The position numbers were made by a program, and so were the translations under genes. DNA of 44,214 nucleotides from Phycisphaerales bacterium (GTDB lineage Bacteria > Planctomycetota > Phycisphaerae > WQYP01), in NCBI GenBank assembly GCA_009781185.1, contig WQYP01000014.1, positions 1 to 44,214 of the forward strand, written 5' to 3'. Below the pieces are notes generated by a model, which saw only the letters and a program-made list of their open reading frames with translations, ran no database searches and was not told where the DNA came from. The stretch's first letter is position 1. The number at the start of each line of letters is the position of its first letter. Positions 16,183 through 24,703 of the stretch are shown here, in pieces.

Positions 16183-16518
16183 TTATCTCTCCCCCAGCTT
16201 TTCCGTCGCGTAGATCAAAAGCTCCTGGTTCCTGTCGTCAATGTTGAGAATGCCGTTAACGTGGAACCTGCGATTATTCAGGCAAAGGATAGATGTTGTG
16301 GTAATCAGTGGGGTGTAACGGGTGACAATTCGGTGGCTGACTTCGGCGGCGAAACTCTTGGCTCTCTCATACTCTCGGCTACCTACGGGTGAGATTTTGG
16401 CATATATAGTTCCAACAACTTTATGAGATGATTTGCGTTCGCCCAATTCGCTAGGTTCGGTCTTTTGGCGGTTGAGAATATCGACACGCTGAAAACGTGC
16501 TCCGTGATGGTTAGTCAT
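16183..16518 (-). CDS. Phage head closure / head-tail adaptor protein
   Basis: A protein of 111 residues resembling SPP1 gp16-like head-tail joining proteins: RVDILNRQKTEPSELGERKS, a central VGTIYAKISPVGSREYERAK, and the C-terminal strand pair RFHVNGILNIDDRNQELLIY that is typical of the family. It overlaps the upstream connector by eight bases and abuts the gp10-like gene, which fits a cotranslated connector block. Confidence 0.72.
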   Translation of the reverse strand: MTNHHGARFQRVDILNRQKTEPSELGERKSSHKVVGTIYAKISPVGSREYERAKSFAAEVSHRIVTRYTPLITTTSILCLNNRRFHVNGILNIDDRNQELLIYATEKLGER

Positions 16519-16804
16519 TGTCGTATCTCACTTGTTCGAATATCCATCCCAGCGCACCGAGCAGCTTTTCGTCGTTGTCGTATCGCATGGCGACGTAAAT
16601 AGTGATGTACCTAAAATGATTTGGGTTCATGATTTTTTCGGTTTTTGGATCGGTGACGACTTCCACGAATGTTTTTTTGAGAAGGCGTTGCAAGTTGAAA
16701 ATGGCTTCGTCGGCTAACAAGGCAATGCGTGGGTCGTCGGCATTGCCGGAGATTTGGAGTTCGGCTTTGATCCGTGGAACTAATTTACGTCCGTCGATTG
16801 CCAT
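16511..16804 (-). CDS. Head-tail connector (gp6-like)
   Basis: A helical protein of 97 residues at the position of HK97 gp6. Seen: RIKAELQISGNADDPRIALL and ADEAIFNLQRLLKKTFVEVV, with the late ITIYVAMRYDNDEKLLGALG. These helices match gp6-like connectors that bind under the portal. ATG 16804 is chosen because it gives the natural start MAIDGRKLV after a weak AGGA; the frame is open farther upstream, but that part runs through the capsid terminator hairpins. Confidence 0.65.
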   Translation of the reverse strand: MAIDGRKLVPRIKAELQISGNADDPRIALLADEAIFNLQRLLKKTFVEVVTDPKTEKIMNPNHFRYITIYVAMRYDNDEKLLGALGWIFEQVRYDND

Positions 16805-16824
16805 ATGGTCCTCGTTGGGAAGCC

Positions 16825-16909
16825 CCCGGTGGCTCATGCACGAAACCACCGGGAGCGGGAGTTGTTAAAACCCGGTGGCCCCGTCATCTTTTCCAAAAAG
16901 CCACCGGGG
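16825..16909 (-). terminator. Two CCCGGTGG hairpins after the capsid gene
   Basis: On the minus strand, 16909-16871 folds into CCCGGTGGC...GCCACCGGG followed by TTTT, an intrinsic terminator just after the capsid stop. A second stem of the same type lies at 16853-16825, just before the connector gene. Two stems with the same sequence would lower transcription of tail genes relative to capsid. Confidence 0.7.
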
Positions 16910-16929
16910 GATGTGGAAGGAATCAATGG

Positions 16930-17946
16930 TTACGTGGTTTTGAGTTTGCGAGCGGCAAGGGCGGTAGCGTCACGGAGGGCAACGGCGAGGCGAGGCTGGG
17001 CTTCGAAGTTCGTGCCCTGGCTGACTTCCTGCACAAAAACTCTGACAGGCTGCTTAAGCCCGATGGCAAGGGCCTGCGTAAGATCGCCAACGAACAGCAG
17101 GTCCGCATCCATCGACTCGTCCTCGACAATGTTCTCCTTCTTTAGGTCAATCCATTCGGCTTGCGGAGAAGTGTTGAGAGTGATGAGGTTGGCGAGTGCC
17201 TTGGCGGTCGCGGGGTTGCAGGTGTATTTGATGTTGTAGCGATTGCGGACGGGAATTTCGTAATACGCTGCTGTCACGTCTGCGAGCGTCCATGATGTTC
17301 CTGCCGTGGCCGTCGTTGTGGTAAAGGCTGACTTCAATGCCGCAACGCAATCAGCACCAAACGCAACCGTGGCCTTCGCGGTTCCCAACACAATCACTTC
17401 CTGACTGATATCGGCGGCGTAATCGTCCAGTGCTTCCTGGGTGACGAGGATCGTCTGGCCGCTATAGGTCTTGAAGGGGACCGCTACCATTGTGGCGGCT
17501 GATGCGGTATCGGATGTACCGGCATTGCCTTCGGTTTTGACGTAACCGGCCCCGCCAGCAGAGATTCGGGTGAATTCGAAGCTGTTGCCGGTAGATCGCA
17601 TCTGGACGTTTTGGTGGGCGGCGAAAATTGGGCTGGTCTGATTGAACTGGCGGACAACATCGTTGACCACTTCAAGGTTGCCGACGTTCTGCGAGCCTTT
17701 GGCGATACTGCGGAGATATTCGTTTGTTTTCATCCGCATTGTGTCCGGCCCCTGCAATCGAGCGGCGGCTGCGTTGCGTTCTTCGATGGCTTTCTGTACG
17801 CCTTCGGTTGCGGCCTTTTCAGCCTTTGCAATCTCGGCCTTCAAGTTGTCCATCTCGGTAATCTCGGCTGCGGTGAAAGATCGGTTTTCGGTCTTGCCAG
17901 TTTCGAGAATGGCGACATACTTAGCTTTCATTTCGTTCAAGTTCAT
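16930..17946 (-). CDS. HK97-fold major capsid protein
   Basis: A protein of 338 residues. The N-terminus to about residue 65 is a charged helical delta-domain-like scaffold (MNLNEMKAKYVAILETGKTE ... AIEERNAAAARLQ). The rest has the HK97 pattern: FAAHQNVQMRSTGNSFEFTR, VPFKTYSGQTILVTQEALDD, ADISQEVIVLGTAKATVAFG and the late VEDESMDADLLFVGDLTQAL. The delta domain would be removed by the protease encoded just upstream. ATG 17946 follows an AAGGAACAAGTT leader. The gene is followed by terminator hairpins. Confidence 0.88.
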   Translation of the reverse strand: MNLNEMKAKYVAILETGKTENRSFTAAEITEMDNLKAEIAKAEKAATEGVQKAIEERNAAAARLQGPDTMRMKTNEYLRSIAKGSQNVGNLEVVNDVVRQFNQTSPIFAAHQNVQMRSTGNSFEFTRISAGGAGYVKTEGNAGTSDTASAATMVAVPFKTYSGQTILVTQEALDDYAADISQEVIVLGTAKATVAFGADCVAALKSAFTTTTATAGTSWTLADVTAAYYEIPVRNRYNIKYTCNPATAKALANLITLNTSPQAEWIDLKKENIVEDESMDADLLFVGDLTQALAIGLKQPVRVFVQEVSQGTNFEAQPRLAVALRDATALAARKLKTT

Positions 17947-18024
17947 AACTTGTTCCTTATTGTTGGTTGTTTAGGATTATCACTTACGTCTTGGGTTTCG
18001 ATACCTTGTCCGTTGACAAGTCGT

Positions 18025-18669
18025 TTATCTAATCCCCAATAAAAACGCTTGGTATTCGTAGTATTGACGAGAATCGGCTGCGGCCTTCGTTTCTATCGCT
18101 TCAATGTCTGCCTGCATCCTCTCAAGGTCTGCGGTGTTGGTGGATCGTGTATAGGTTGCTTCTCCCTCTAAGGTAGCTCCCTCGGTGGCTTTTACGATCT
18201 GGGCGTCGGCATACATTGGCTCCGCACAGATTGCGAATCCTTTAAGTGTGAGTTTCGACCACTTGCGGATGTAACTGCCTGCGACCAATTCATAGGACGG
18301 CTCCGCATCGGGTGGTGAAGGATCGAACTCGACACTAAGCCCCGTCACGATCCCAGCCTGTGCTCTCTTGAAAACGTCGTCGCTGAGGCTGTCACCAATA
18401 AGATCAATCGTCGCGTAAACCCCTTCTTTCCTGTGTTCAAGGCGTACATTCTTTCCAGACAACCCCAGCCTGCATATCGCATCATCAACGTGTTCGAGGT
18501 TGCATTCGATGGTTGCTGCGCCGGCGTTAATGGCGTCCACACTCTCGCGGAAAGCATCCTGCATGATGACTTCGTAAACCTTACGGCCATTGGGTGTGGT
18601 CACTGGGCGGGAAGGTTTGTTGTACTGAATCAACCATCCCTCGATTGTTCTATTTTTCGCATCGGCCAT
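18025..18669 (-). CDS. HK97-family prohead protease
   Basis: A serine protease of 214 residues (S78-like) that cleaves the capsid delta domain and itself during head maturation. Seen: NRTIEGWLIQYNKPSRPVTT, the catalytic His region TIECNLEHVDDAICRLGL and the catalytic Ser strand GIVTGLSVEFDPSPPD, in the right order and spacing for the family. It lies between portal and capsid as usual. GGAGCC precedes the ATG at 18669. A 19-base motif shared with the sigma operon lies just upstream. Confidence 0.82.
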   Translation of the reverse strand: MADAKNRTIEGWLIQYNKPSRPVTTPNGRKVYEVIMQDAFRESVDAINAGAATIECNLEHVDDAICRLGLSGKNVRLEHRKEGVYATIDLIGDSLSDDVFKRAQAGIVTGLSVEFDPSPPDAEPSYELVAGSYIRKWSKLTLKGFAICAEPMYADAQIVKATEGATLEGEATYTRSTNTADLERMQADIEAIETKAAADSRQYYEYQAFLLGIR

Positions 18670-18679
18670 GATTTGGCTC

Positions 18680-18698
18680 CTTCATTGGACTATATGAC
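18680..18698 (-). promoter_or_regulatory. Shared 19-base motif before the protease gene
   Basis: CTTCATTGGACTATATGAC (plus-strand reading) differs by one base from 28630-28648, which precedes the sigma-like operon. Both lie in gaps of 80-90 bases directly before a start codon and read GTCATATMGTCCAATGAAG on the gene strand. A phage promoter or operator is the simplest explanation. Confidence 0.5.
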
Positions 18699-18750
18699 AG
18701 GCGTTTCGAGTCCTTCACCATTTATCCCCACAAGATTTTTTATTTTTTCT

Positions 18751-20691
18751 TCACCCTTCGGCAACTATATAGCAATCCGTCTCGGTGGCGTCGATGGGTG
18801 GGTGCTTTAAGTTACCAGTCCACGGTTCGCCAATAGTCCTAATCTGTCCGTCAAAAGGCCCGCCTACCCATTTAACCCCCACAAAAACACCATAAACGGC
18901 GGTAATGGCTTCATAGTTTGCCGCGTTGATCGCTCTATTGACTTCGTAGGCGGTGATGGGTTTATTGTTGGTCCGTATGAGGGCGGTGGCCACATAACTG
19001 TCGGTAAAGTCGTCTAAGTAATCGCCCAGCCCGTATAAATCGGCTACATCCTGAAAGATCGCATCACACATAGCCTGCATGGTGGCTGCATCGGCAAGTT
19101 TGGCATCATAGGTGGCCAGATACTTCTGCTGGATCGCTGCAAGTTGTTCGGCAGTGGCGTGGGCCTTGGCGTCGGCAACCTTGGCGGTTTGGGTTGAGGG
19201 GGCGGTTTCAACGGTGGCGGTGGCTATGGCGGATTCATAGGTGGTGGTGCTGGTGTTGGTTGACGGCCCCCCGGCCTCGGCGGTAGCAACGCTGGCTGCT
19301 TCGGCTGGATCGGCAACGGCACCGGCGGGTAATTCCTGGCTTTCGACCTTCGGCTCTGGCTGTTGCTTCGGCTCCACCGGCGGCTCGGCCTGCATCGTCA
19401 ACGGCGGCAACGGCTTGGCGGCGGCGGCAAGCTGGGCGGCAATGACAGCATTCTCCAGCCTCATCTTTTCCAGCTTCAGGGCTTCGGATTCGTGCATAAA
19501 GCTCGCCGAGTTCATGTTCACGGGTATCTGCTGGATGTTGTGGCCAGAGTGCGGTAGGTTTCGGCGCTCACGGTGCTCGTCGATGCTCATGGTGCCATTC
19601 TTAATCGCAAGGTCGTCAATCTCGGCCATTGTCTTAGCGTCAAGGGCAATGAGGGCGTCGCGGTCAAATTCGGCGTAAAGGTAGTCACGCTCGTAAGGTT
19701 CGATGAGCTTGTTATTGACTTCGTTTTCGATTTGGTTCAAGAGCGGATTAAGGCAACTGGCAAGGTACTCACGCTGGGCGGCTTCGGACGTGCTGTAGTG
19801 ATAATCTTCGGTAACTCCCAGCTTCCACAATGGGATGTTCACTATCTGTGCGAAGTCTCGCTGTAGGTCTTTTTTCGTCGCGAACAGTTGCACCTCTTGG
19901 GGTGTGAGGTCTAAGCGGTTGAATTTCCAGCCGTTATCCAAAGCGGCCATAAGGTTCCCGCCGTCCCCGTCCGTGCGGCTGGCCTTAAATAGCTTCTTGA
20001 AGCCTTGGACGATGTCTTTTTTGTCGTCTTCGCTGGTAAACTTAACATCGGTCGAAAGATAACCGACAACACGGCCCCCCATGTTGTACACGTTCGAAGT
20101 ATAGGCGTACAGGTCGGACCCCAAACCTAATACGTGTTTGAATCGGTTTCTGAGCGTGATAGGCTTCCCGTATTCATCCTGGAACGTCCAGAAATGCAGG
20201 ACTTCGTTGTAGGCGTAGTCGTCTTTGATAACTATAGAGTCTGGTTTTTGGCCTAACTGTTTTAACTCTTCCTGGGTGTAAGTTGTTGCATACCTTACCT
20301 CGCCGATGGGGGTGGTATATCGAACCGTTGATCCGTAAGGCAGAATGGTCAATTCCCCGCCCCGTGTGCTGACAAAGCATTCCCCCATCGTGCTCTGCAT
20401 GGCTACCGTTTTCCAAAAGCTGGCGGCGGATTGGTAGCGGTTGGGTTGCTGATTCAGGCGATAGTGGAGTTGGTTTCTGAGTTTCTGACGGCCCCCGGTG
20501 GTCCTCCTGTAGAGGCTCATCGGTATCTGGCTCACGTCGTTGCTTTTGATTTCGATAGCTGAGCTAATCGCTGGTATGCTCAAAAGGTCAACCTTAATCT
20601 TCTCGCCTTCCGAACTATTCGACACCACGTAACGTATGCCGTTGATCGTGCCTTGTTTCTCGGATGATCCAAACCAGTTAAAGATACCCAT
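18751..20691 (-). CDS. HK97-family portal protein with long C-terminal extension
   Basis: Forms the dodecameric DNA gate of the head. Residues 1 to about 400 match HK97-type portals: DLLSIPAISSAIEIKSNDVS, IPMSLYRRT, the clip/stem part GWKFNRLDLTPQEVQLFATK and IVNIPLWKLGVTEDYHYSTS, ending near NLPHSGHNIQQIPVNMNSAS. The remaining 220 residues are extra: an Ala/Thr/Pro/Glu-rich linker (about 420-530) and a small C-terminal domain (DYLDDFTDSYVATALIRTNN ... GVKWVGGPFDGQIRT ... HPPIDATETDCYIVAEG) with a late His/Cys pattern faintly like MuF head proteins. Family call firm for the first part; the tail is unassigned. Confidence 0.85.
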   Translation of the reverse strand: MGIFNWFGSSEKQGTINGIRYVVSNSSEGEKIKVDLLSIPAISSAIEIKSNDVSQIPMSLYRRTTGGRQKLRNQLHYRLNQQPNRYQSAASFWKTVAMQSTMGECFVSTRGGELTILPYGSTVRYTTPIGEVRYATTYTQEELKQLGQKPDSIVIKDDYAYNEVLHFWTFQDEYGKPITLRNRFKHVLGLGSDLYAYTSNVYNMGGRVVGYLSTDVKFTSEDDKKDIVQGFKKLFKASRTDGDGGNLMAALDNGWKFNRLDLTPQEVQLFATKKDLQRDFAQIVNIPLWKLGVTEDYHYSTSEAAQREYLASCLNPLLNQIENEVNNKLIEPYERDYLYAEFDRDALIALDAKTMAEIDDLAIKNGTMSIDEHRERRNLPHSGHNIQQIPVNMNSASFMHESEALKLEKMRLENAVIAAQLAAAAKPLPPLTMQAEPPVEPKQQPEPKVESQELPAGAVADPAEAASVATAEAGGPSTNTSTTTYESAIATATVETAPSTQTAKVADAKAHATAEQLAAIQQKYLATYDAKLADAATMQAMCDAIFQDVADLYGLGDYLDDFTDSYVATALIRTNNKPITAYEVNRAINAANYEAITAVYGVFVGVKWVGGPFDGQIRTIGEPWTGNLKHPPIDATETDCYIVAEG

Positions 20692-20708
20692 GTTATTTCC
20701 CTCTATAG

Positions 20709-22349
20709 TTATCCGATGTAGATACCAGTGGATTTCCCGTGTGCAGCCTTCTCAATCTCTGCTGCCTTCAACACGACCAGAGCGTTTAACACTGCATCGA
20801 CGTTATCAATTAGGCCCTTCCCGCCCTGTCTCCCGTTTGCGGTGCTCCCTACCTTCACGATCTTTCTTAAATCTTTCCGCGTGTTGTGACAGTTCGCGCA
20901 TGAAAGCTGCCACGAATACAGGTTGTTTTGAGCGTGGATTAAACGGCGCTGGCGGATGCGGCCTAAGTAGTCGTCAATGTGCGGCGTCATCATTCGATTG
21001 TTACTTTGCGGGATACTGACGACATCGTGGCCGTCGGCCTTCAATCTTTCCAGAATGCCCTTAGCGTGGTATGTGTCGGCGGCGAACTTTTTGATTTTCC
21101 ACTTTGAAAGCTCTTTTGTGATCCAGTCGTAAAGCCAATCGTCGGTTACTGCATCGGCGGGGATGGTGATAAGTTCGCCGGCGTCGATGTACGGCTGCAA
21201 GTTTCGGTCTTGCTTTTCTGACATCTCATCTATTCTGTCAGCGGATGCAAAAGCGTAGTGCTTTTCGTAAACTCTGCCACCTTCAAGAGCAAACAAAAGA
21301 GATAAGGCGTACAGATCCCATTGGCCTCCTGAACAATCAAACCCGGCGTAACAATCGACTCCGGCAAGGGTGGCGTCGGTGATCGGCTCCACGGTGCAGG
21401 CGTCGTAAGCGCCGGCGGCAATGTAGGGGTCGTCGGCATCAACGCACCATTGCCCTAATTGGTATCGCCGCCATTCCCGATCGTGCCTCGTGGCCCTGGC
21501 TTTTTTCAGCTCATTCTCCATCGCTTCGCGAGCGTCTTTTGACTCACGCAATACCGGGTTTGCCACGAGCAGGGCTTCCATTTCGTAGATTGCTTCGCCT
21601 TCCAATGAGGCGGGGGCGGGGTGTTCGTGAATGATCGGCAATATGTGTATGTCGATTGTCACCCCGTCCTTAACATCCTTCGCGTACCGATATTCCTCCC
21701 AGCATCTTTCGGTTTTGTCTCCGCTTCCGGCGGTGCTGATGATGACAGTGGTTGCGTTTTTGTTCTTCGTGGTCGATTGCGTCAGTACGCTTACCTGCTT
21801 ATTCCGCATCCTGTGGATTTCGTCGATGACCAGAAGGTCCGGCGTAAGTCCATCGTTTGCGTTGATGTTGTCCGCGAGGGCACGGTAATAACTGTTCGTC
21901 CGCATGACCGTGATGTCTCGGCGCAGTGATGAGCAAATAGCCCTGATCTCGCCTCGCGGTTTCATCATGTGAGCAAGTCTTGGTGAGTTCCTTATCATCT
22001 TGATAAGTTCTTCCATAAGGTAGGCGGCTTGGCCTGCGTTGAATGCTGCGGAAAAAATTCTGGCGTTGCGAAGCTCGAACAATTTGTAGCCGACGAATGC
22101 GGCTATCAATGTAGTTTTCCCGTTCTTTTTGGGGACGAAACAAGTGATTCGATTGAACCGATAGCCCCCGTCCGCCCGCAACCAGCCGAAGTAGAGTAAC
22201 AACAACTGGCGCTGCCAACGGTAAAAGTGAAAGGCGAACGTCTCCTCTATCCACCTCACCGTTGATCTGGCTTGCTGGCGGTCGTAATAGCATCCCTCGG
22301 CGACGGCCTGTTCATCCGAAGGATTATTGATGGGCGGGCGTGCTGTCAT
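20709..22349 (-). CDS. Terminase large subunit
   Basis: The packaging motor and nuclease. The 546-residue protein shows an N-terminal ATPase with Walker A PKKNGKTT (73-80), Walker B LLVIDEIH (172-179) and the coupling-type motif TVIISTAGSG. The nuclease domain begins with CYAGFDCSGGQWDLYALSLL (D338 as first acidic ligand), followed by WITKELSKWKIKKFAADTYH. The architecture is HK97/Terminase_1-like. It overlaps the small subunit by four bases (ATGA) and is followed 17 bases later by the portal gene. Confidence 0.9.
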   Translation of the reverse strand: MTARPPINNPSDEQAVAEGCYYDRQQARSTVRWIEETFAFHFYRWQRQLLLLYFGWLRADGGYRFNRITCFVPKKNGKTTLIAAFVGYKLFELRNARIFSAAFNAGQAAYLMEELIKMIRNSPRLAHMMKPRGEIRAICSSLRRDITVMRTNSYYRALADNINANDGLTPDLLVIDEIHRMRNKQVSVLTQSTTKNKNATTVIISTAGSGDKTERCWEEYRYAKDVKDGVTIDIHILPIIHEHPAPASLEGEAIYEMEALLVANPVLRESKDAREAMENELKKARATRHDREWRRYQLGQWCVDADDPYIAAGAYDACTVEPITDATLAGVDCYAGFDCSGGQWDLYALSLLFALEGGRVYEKHYAFASADRIDEMSEKQDRNLQPYIDAGELITIPADAVTDDWLYDWITKELSKWKIKKFAADTYHAKGILERLKADGHDVVSIPQSNNRMMTPHIDDYLGRIRQRRLIHAQNNLYSWQLSCANCHNTRKDLRKIVKVGSTANGRQGGKGLIDNVDAVLNALVVLKAAEIEKAAHGKSTGIYIG

Positions 22350-22720
22350 TTCACCATTCGCAACTTAGGCGGTGTCATTAACAACATTTCATCTTCGACG
22401 GCGGCTTTGCGTTCCTTCGTGGACAATCGAAAGATCGAGGCATATTTGGTAAGTAGCTTGGCGGCGGTGTTGCTGATTCCCAACGATGGATTCTGAATGA
22501 CCATCCCCGTAGGCGTTTTTACGGTAAGCCCATATTTTGCGACGTTGGCCTCGGCCTCAATCCAGCGGGCGTGAGTAATGCAGTAACGTGCAAGGGTCGG
22601 AATATCCACCTTATCCAGCAAGCCCTTTTCTGCCAGTGCAGGTGCAAGGCGGTCCCATTCCTTACGGGCTTCGCCTTTGACGTATTTGGGACATACGGGA
22701 ATAGCTGTATGGTTCTTCAT
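22346..22720 (-). CDS. Terminase small subunit, P27 family
   Basis: DNA-recognition subunit of the packaging enzyme. The 124-residue protein shows the P27-type pattern CPKYVKGEARKEWDRLAPAL, LDKVDIPTLARYCITHARW, TVKTPTGMVIQNPSLGISNT and LLTKYASIFRLST. ATG 22720 is chosen because AAGGAG lies exactly six bases upstream; a TTG five codons earlier would place that site inside the gene. It directly precedes the large subunit. Confidence 0.85.
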   Translation of the reverse strand: MKNHTAIPVCPKYVKGEARKEWDRLAPALAEKGLLDKVDIPTLARYCITHARWIEAEANVAKYGLTVKTPTGMVIQNPSLGISNTAAKLLTKYASIFRLSTKERKAAVEDEMLLMTPPKLRMVK

Positions 22721-22731
22721 TGTGTGCTCCT

Positions 22732-23463
22732 TCAAAAGGGCAAGTCGTCTGGCTTCTGGCTTTTCCAGTTACCGGCAAGCTCGTCAATCCATCGCGTGTG
22801 GAAGTCGTAAAGGTGGGGTTGGCCGAAGATGCTCATTTGTTCGATGTTTTTGCAGCTTCTCAAATTCGCCGAGGCTTCAATGACCATCGTGCGACCGTCG
22901 GTGAGTTTTAGGGTGATGATTTTGGCGTGTGTACGTAAGCTGATGAATCTGGCGTTGGATCGTTTGGATAGTTCGTTAACGGCGAGTTCGTATATACCTT
23001 GACTCTGTGCCTTAAAGTAGTGAGAACAGAGAAGTGTGAGTCGCCCGATGGCTCCGGAGTCGAGCATTGCAACCATTTCGCCCACGTTCCCTTTTGAGAA
23101 GCCGAGCGTGGCAATGTGCATGGTGTTGATTGTGGCTCCACCGGCCAGTTCAAGCGTCGCGGGAATTAAATCCCACATCGCATAACGACCGCTACAGACA
23201 AGGTGCAGGGCGTCGCGTGGTCCTGGTATCCGTCCAATGTGTGCGACGGCAGATTTGACCTGGCGCATGTCGCGGGTTTCGTGGCTAACCTCCCCATCCT
23301 CGGCATACATGATGTCGGCGGCAAGGTGCGACATTTCGAGCATTTCGGCTTCGATTTCGTCGATGGATGGCCCTGTACCGGGAAGTTTTGGAGCGTCAAT
23401 GACAACCAACCCCTCGGCAAGATCAGTAACGCTGGCTATTGGCTTATGGCTTGTTTTACGCAT
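22732..23463 (-). CDS. PLD-like nuclease-fold phage protein
   Basis: A protein of 243 residues. The C-terminal half carries one phospholipase D-type motif: H179 and K181 in RTHAKIITLKLTDGRTMVIE, with D189, then the usual small-residue turn EASANL and an N-x-E (NIEQM). The earlier segment MHIATLGFSKGNVGEMVAML and LTLLCSHYFKAQSQGIYELA fits the preceding strand-helix units. PLD-type nucleases act as dimers when one motif is present. It is translated just ahead of the terminase genes, so a role in DNA processing before packaging is plausible. A GGGGG-ATA-CCCCC hairpin (23479-23491) precedes its ribosome site. Confidence 0.68.
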   Translation of the reverse strand: MRKTSHKPIASVTDLAEGLVVIDAPKLPGTGPSIDEIEAEMLEMSHLAADIMYAEDGEVSHETRDMRQVKSAVAHIGRIPGPRDALHLVCSGRYAMWDLIPATLELAGGATINTMHIATLGFSKGNVGEMVAMLDSGAIGRLTLLCSHYFKAQSQGIYELAVNELSKRSNARFISLRTHAKIITLKLTDGRTMVIEASANLRSCKNIEQMSIFGQPHLYDFHTRWIDELAGNWKSQKPDDLPF

Positions 23464-23588
23464 GTTTTAGCTCCTTTTGGGGGATACCCCCTGTGTTTTT
23501 TTGTGTTTGGTGCTGTTTTCAACCCCAACGAAATAACGTAGACAAAAAGAAGGAAGCTCACGAAAAGGCGGTGTAGAGGTATATAGGC

Positions 23589-23936
23589 TCAACATTTCTC
23601 ACCCATACCCCTCGGCGGCTGACCACGCTGTAAATGCTCACGAAACTCATTCGCTTTACGCATGGCGGGTATGTTGTTCCGTCTCTTGGCCCACGCATGT
23701 AAGAAGTCGGCAAGTGCAGGCGTGACTGCCTTTGTTACGACGGCAATGACGATATTGCCCGTGTGCTGGTCGTATCGAAAGCCAGAAAGTTCGGCGGATT
23801 CAATGGCGTCCTGTAAAGGGTCGGTGGGTGGTACGGGTGTAACATCGCTGGAAGTCGCCCGCGTTATCCGCAAGGGGCTATACACATAACCCCGTCGATG
23901 CTGACGGGGGATCAATAATCGCCCACGTTCTTTCAT
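23589..23936 (-). CDS. Small phage protein, paralogue A
   Basis: A protein of 115 residues, not recognised. Its core (IESAELSGFRYDQHTGNIVI ... PALADFLHAWA) is clearly related to the core of the next gene upstream (LESADLAGFRLTQDDAYITI ... PELMTFLHLWA), so the two arose by duplication. The N-terminus is basic. It overlaps the start of its paralogue's stop by four bases and lies ahead of the packaging genes. The 125 bases between it and the PLD-like gene hold only the small hairpin noted there. Confidence 0.5.
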   Translation of the reverse strand: MKERGRLLIPRQHRRGYVYSPLRITRATSSDVTPVPPTDPLQDAIESAELSGFRYDQHTGNIVIAVVTKAVTPALADFLHAWAKRRNNIPAMRKANEFREHLQRGQPPRGMGEKC

Positions 23937-24262
23937 CCCTGACCTATATTCTCTCCTGCATGTATCATGCGTGTGGTCTTGTGTCCCTCAATCTCTGCCC
24001 ACAAATGCAGGAACGTCATTAGCTCAGGCGTGGCTTTCGCTCTGATGGTGATATAGGCGTCGTCCTGTGTAAGTCGAAAGCCTGCAAGGTCGGCTGATTC
24101 AAGGGATGACTCAATAGAATTGAAAGCTGGTGCTGGTGGTGTAAATTCGCCCAGAGTCGCAAAGATCAGCGGTTCACCTTCGACACCATAGAACAGGGTG
24201 CTGTCCTTCTTACGGCGGGAAGGTGATGGTTTCTTGGCTTGTGGCTTTTTAGTGTTTTTCAT
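23933..24262 (-). CDS. Small phage protein, paralogue B
   Basis: A protein of 109 residues with a lysine-rich N-terminus (MKNTKKPQAKKPSPSRRKKD) and a core shared with the following gene (see paralogue A). ATG 24262 follows AAAGGG by eight bases and is preferred over an upstream in-frame start. The basic tail suggests nucleic acid or protein contact; no function is assigned. Confidence 0.5.
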   Translation of the reverse strand: MKNTKKPQAKKPSPSRRKKDSTLFYGVEGEPLIFATLGEFTPPAPAFNSIESSLESADLAGFRLTQDDAYITIRAKATPELMTFLHLWAEIEGHKTTRMIHAGENIGQG

Positions 24263-24288
24263 TGTGTATACCCTTTCTATAGTTAGGA

Positions 24289-24483
24289 TCAATATATTGC
24301 GGTTCGTTTCTTGTGCTTCTTTTGTTTGGTTGGCGGGGTTTCCTCTTTTTGTTCGACGGCCTCGGCTGCCTCATTCTGAGAATCGGTGATTCGTGGTGAT
24401 TCGATATCGCAAGCCGTTATAGACAATACTGGTGTGATTATTATTTCTGTGATGTATAGAGCATTGGGTTCGGTGGTGCTCAT
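24289..24483 (-). CDS. Small phage protein, unknown
   Basis: A protein of 64 residues, not recognised. It has a hydrophobic N-terminal third (ALYITEIIITPVLSITACDI), a Glu/Gln-rich middle and a strongly basic end (PPTKQKKHKKRTAIY). It sits between the methyltransferase remnant and the paralogue pair on the same strand with small gaps. Confidence 0.4.
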   Translation of the reverse strand: MSTTEPNALYITEIIITPVLSITACDIESPRITDSQNEAAEAVEQKEETPPTKQKKHKKRTAIY

Positions 24484-24520
24484 TGTCTGGCTCCTTTGTG
24501 TTGTCGTTGGCCCCGGCGGG

Positions 24521-24703
24521 TCAAGCTGCTACTGTTCCTGGCTCTTGTGGTGTCGCTGGTACACAAGTCCTTTTTTGTTCTGCAAGCGGGTCCGTGATAA
24601 CAGCGTCGATGCTGGCCGGTGCAAGCTGAGTCAGTACGTCCATTGCATCCATGCAATAAAGCTGGACGGCTCCGTCGGCGGATGTGTACAGGGGTGATAT
24701 CAT
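24521..24703 (-). pseudogene. Truncated DNA methyltransferase N-terminus
   Basis: The first 40 residues (YTSADGAVQLYCMDAMDVLT, then APASIDAVITDP) match the start of N6-adenine/N4-cytosine DNA methyltransferases, which normally continue with the catalytic DPPY. Here the sequence breaks off at ITDPL and ends after another 20 unrelated residues. ATG 24703 overlaps the preceding stop (ATGA) and has AGGAG five bases upstream, so it is still likely translated. It is best read as a fragment of a lost methylase gene, placed directly after a second, complete methyltransferase. Confidence 0.6.

Noticed and set aside
20229..24282. Recurring AACTATAGA sequences as possible T7-like phage promoters
   Set aside because: The copies before the portal gene and before 24262 lie in tiny gaps where they merge with the ribosome site, and others are inside coding sequence on either strand. 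The match to a promoter is not convincing.
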